NCBI GenBank assembly: GCA_029012365.1
Contig: JAQXLY010000055.1
Location: 25,364 to 89,363, forward strand
Reading direction: 5' to 3'
Source: Lachnospiraceae bacterium
GTDB lineage: Bacteria > Bacillota > Clostridia > Lachnospirales > Lachnospiraceae
Length of the DNA stretch: 64,000 nt
Each line of letters starts with the position of its first letter. Position 1 is the first letter of the stretch. The position numbers and the translations under genes were made by a program. The notes under the pieces are model-generated. The model did no database searches. It was not told the DNA's origin and saw only the letters and a program-made list of their open reading frames with translations. Positions 63,218 through 64,000 of the stretch are shown piece after piece.

Positions 63218-64000
63218 TTAACACACTCCATTCTCTTCAAAAAATTTCTGCATCTTATCGAAAGGAATTACGTCCAGGTTGTCATAAAGATCTGTATGAA
63301 CTGCATCAGGAATCGTAAGAAGCTCCTTATTTGCAACATACTTACTGTTCTTGATCATAGCCTCATATGCATCTTTTCCGAAATAATAGCTGTGTGCTTT
63401 TTCTCCATGCATGATAAGAACAGCACTTCTGATTTCATTACTATATTTCAGAATCGGCTGATTCATAAACGACTGACAGCCAATACTATTCCATCCTTCA
63501 TTAGAATTAAGGCTTCTTTCATGATAGCATCTTTCCTTATAATACTCGCTGTAATCCTTTACAAAGAATGGTGCGTCATCAGGAACCGGGAGTGGCACAC
63601 ATCCACCTGCTCTTGAATATCCGCCCTTTTTATATTCCTCAGTTCTAAGCGCATTCATAGCCTGCTTCTTTGTAAATCTGGCTTCTTCACTGTCCTCTGA
63701 ATCAAAATATCCGTTGGCATTTACTCTTGTCATATCATACATGGTGGATGCAACCGTTGCCTTTATTCTTGTATCAAGAGCCGCTGCGTTAATCGCCATG
63801 CCTCCCCAGCCGCAGATACCAATAATGCCAATCTTATCGGAATCTACATTATTCTGTACGGAAAGGAAGTCAACGGCCGCCATAAAATCCTCTGTGTTAA
63901 TATCAGGCGATGCCATATATCTTGGCAGACCGCCACTCTCTCCTGTGTAAGAGGGATCAAATGCAATTGTGAGAAATCCTCTTTCTGCCATTGTCTGTGC
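63218..64000 (-). CDS. Alpha/beta hydrolase (dienelactone hydrolase-like), N-terminus beyond window
   Basis: A partial frame of more than 257 residues, open to base 64000. It has TIAFDPSYTGESGG, the nucleophile region IGICGWGGMAINAA (a Cys-based GxCxGG instead of the usual Ser), and VLIMHGEKAHSYYF near the acid and His part (PDAVHTDLYD). The Cys in place of Ser fits the dienelactone hydrolase group. First visible gene of the operon with the flavoprotein, lipoprotein and cupin genes. The substrate is unknown. Confidence 0.87.
   Translation of the reverse strand, partial: AQTMAERGFLTIAFDPSYTGESGGLPRYMASPDINTEDFMAAVDFLSVQNNVDSDKIGIIGICGWGGMAINAAALDTRIKATVASTMYDMTRVNANGYFDSEDSEEARFTKKQAMNALRTEEYKKGGYSRAGGCVPLPVPDDAPFFVKDYSEYYKERCYHERSLNSNEGWNSIGCQSFMNQPILKYSNEIRSAVLIMHGEKAHSYYFGKDAYEAMIKNSKYVANKELLTIPDAVHTDLYDNLDVIPFDKMQKFFEENGVC

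Overview
The window looks like a chromosome segment from a low-to-mid GC Firmicute of class Clostridia, most likely family Lachnospiraceae. The basis is the clean GGAGG ribosome binding sites, TTGACA/TATAAT promoters, Gram-positive style exopolysaccharide genes (separate Wzz-like and CpsD-like proteins, EpsG), the VTC/DUF4956 cluster, hybrid histidine kinases and glycoside hydrolases. I cannot name a species. Almost everything is on the minus strand. There are no rRNA or tRNA genes and no CRISPR array.

Region 1 (1-9930, minus) is one signalling operon. From promoter to end it runs: HD-GYP phosphodiesterase with a C-terminal receiver, hybrid kinase with a 7TM sensor, two membrane-anchored BMP-like binding proteins, a second hybrid kinase, and a receiver protein cut by the window edge. 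No ABC transporter accompanies the binding proteins, so they probably act as ligand sensors for the kinases. Upstream (9955-10146) lies a long imperfect inverted repeat that looks like a MITE.

Region 2 (10190-37021) is an exopolysaccharide locus in two arms that diverge from a symmetric bidirectional promoter at 31195-31247. The minus arm carries a pyruvyl transferase, a 2765-residue secreted repeat protein, Wzz, CpsD, GT2, a VWA membrane protein, EpsG-type polymerase, GT1, flippase, an Fe-S F420-hydrogenase-beta-like protein, an acidic HAAS-domain protein and a 48-residue membrane protein, ending at a terminator. The plus arm carries GT2, a second Fe-S protein, a pyruvyl transferase, GT2 and a third pyruvyl transferase.

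Region 3 (36993-42790) has an unrecognised lipoprotein, GalE, and a VTC / DUF4956 / carbohydrate-binding lipoprotein set. Region 4 (42884-49308) is a mannoside/xyloside utilisation locus: beta-mannosidase, an AGE-family epimerase, a PfkB sugar kinase broken by a large internal deletion, a LacI regulator and a GH43 enzyme. Two TTTAGCTAAA operators bracket the beta-mannosidase promoter. Region 5 (49388-54192) holds a histidine phosphatase gene and a three-gene FIST / soluble hybrid kinase / receiver operon.

Region 6 (54356-61321) is the most unusual. It is a mosaic of prophage wreckage and defence-like genes: a TerS N-terminus fused in frame to a histidine-kinase remnant, an AAA ATPase / TOPRIM-like pair, a PDDEXK-like protein, a Schlafen-domain ATPase with a helically phased operator array, two HNH endonuclease remnants each followed by a similar cos-like sequence, and an integrase fragment spliced to one HNH through a short homology. 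The cargo genes sit just where TerS would follow HNH and cos in a phage.

Region 7 (61324-64000) is an ordinary operon of an alpha/beta hydrolase (partial), an FMN reductase-like flavoprotein, a cyclophilin-like lipoprotein and a carboxymuconolactone decarboxylase/cupin protein.
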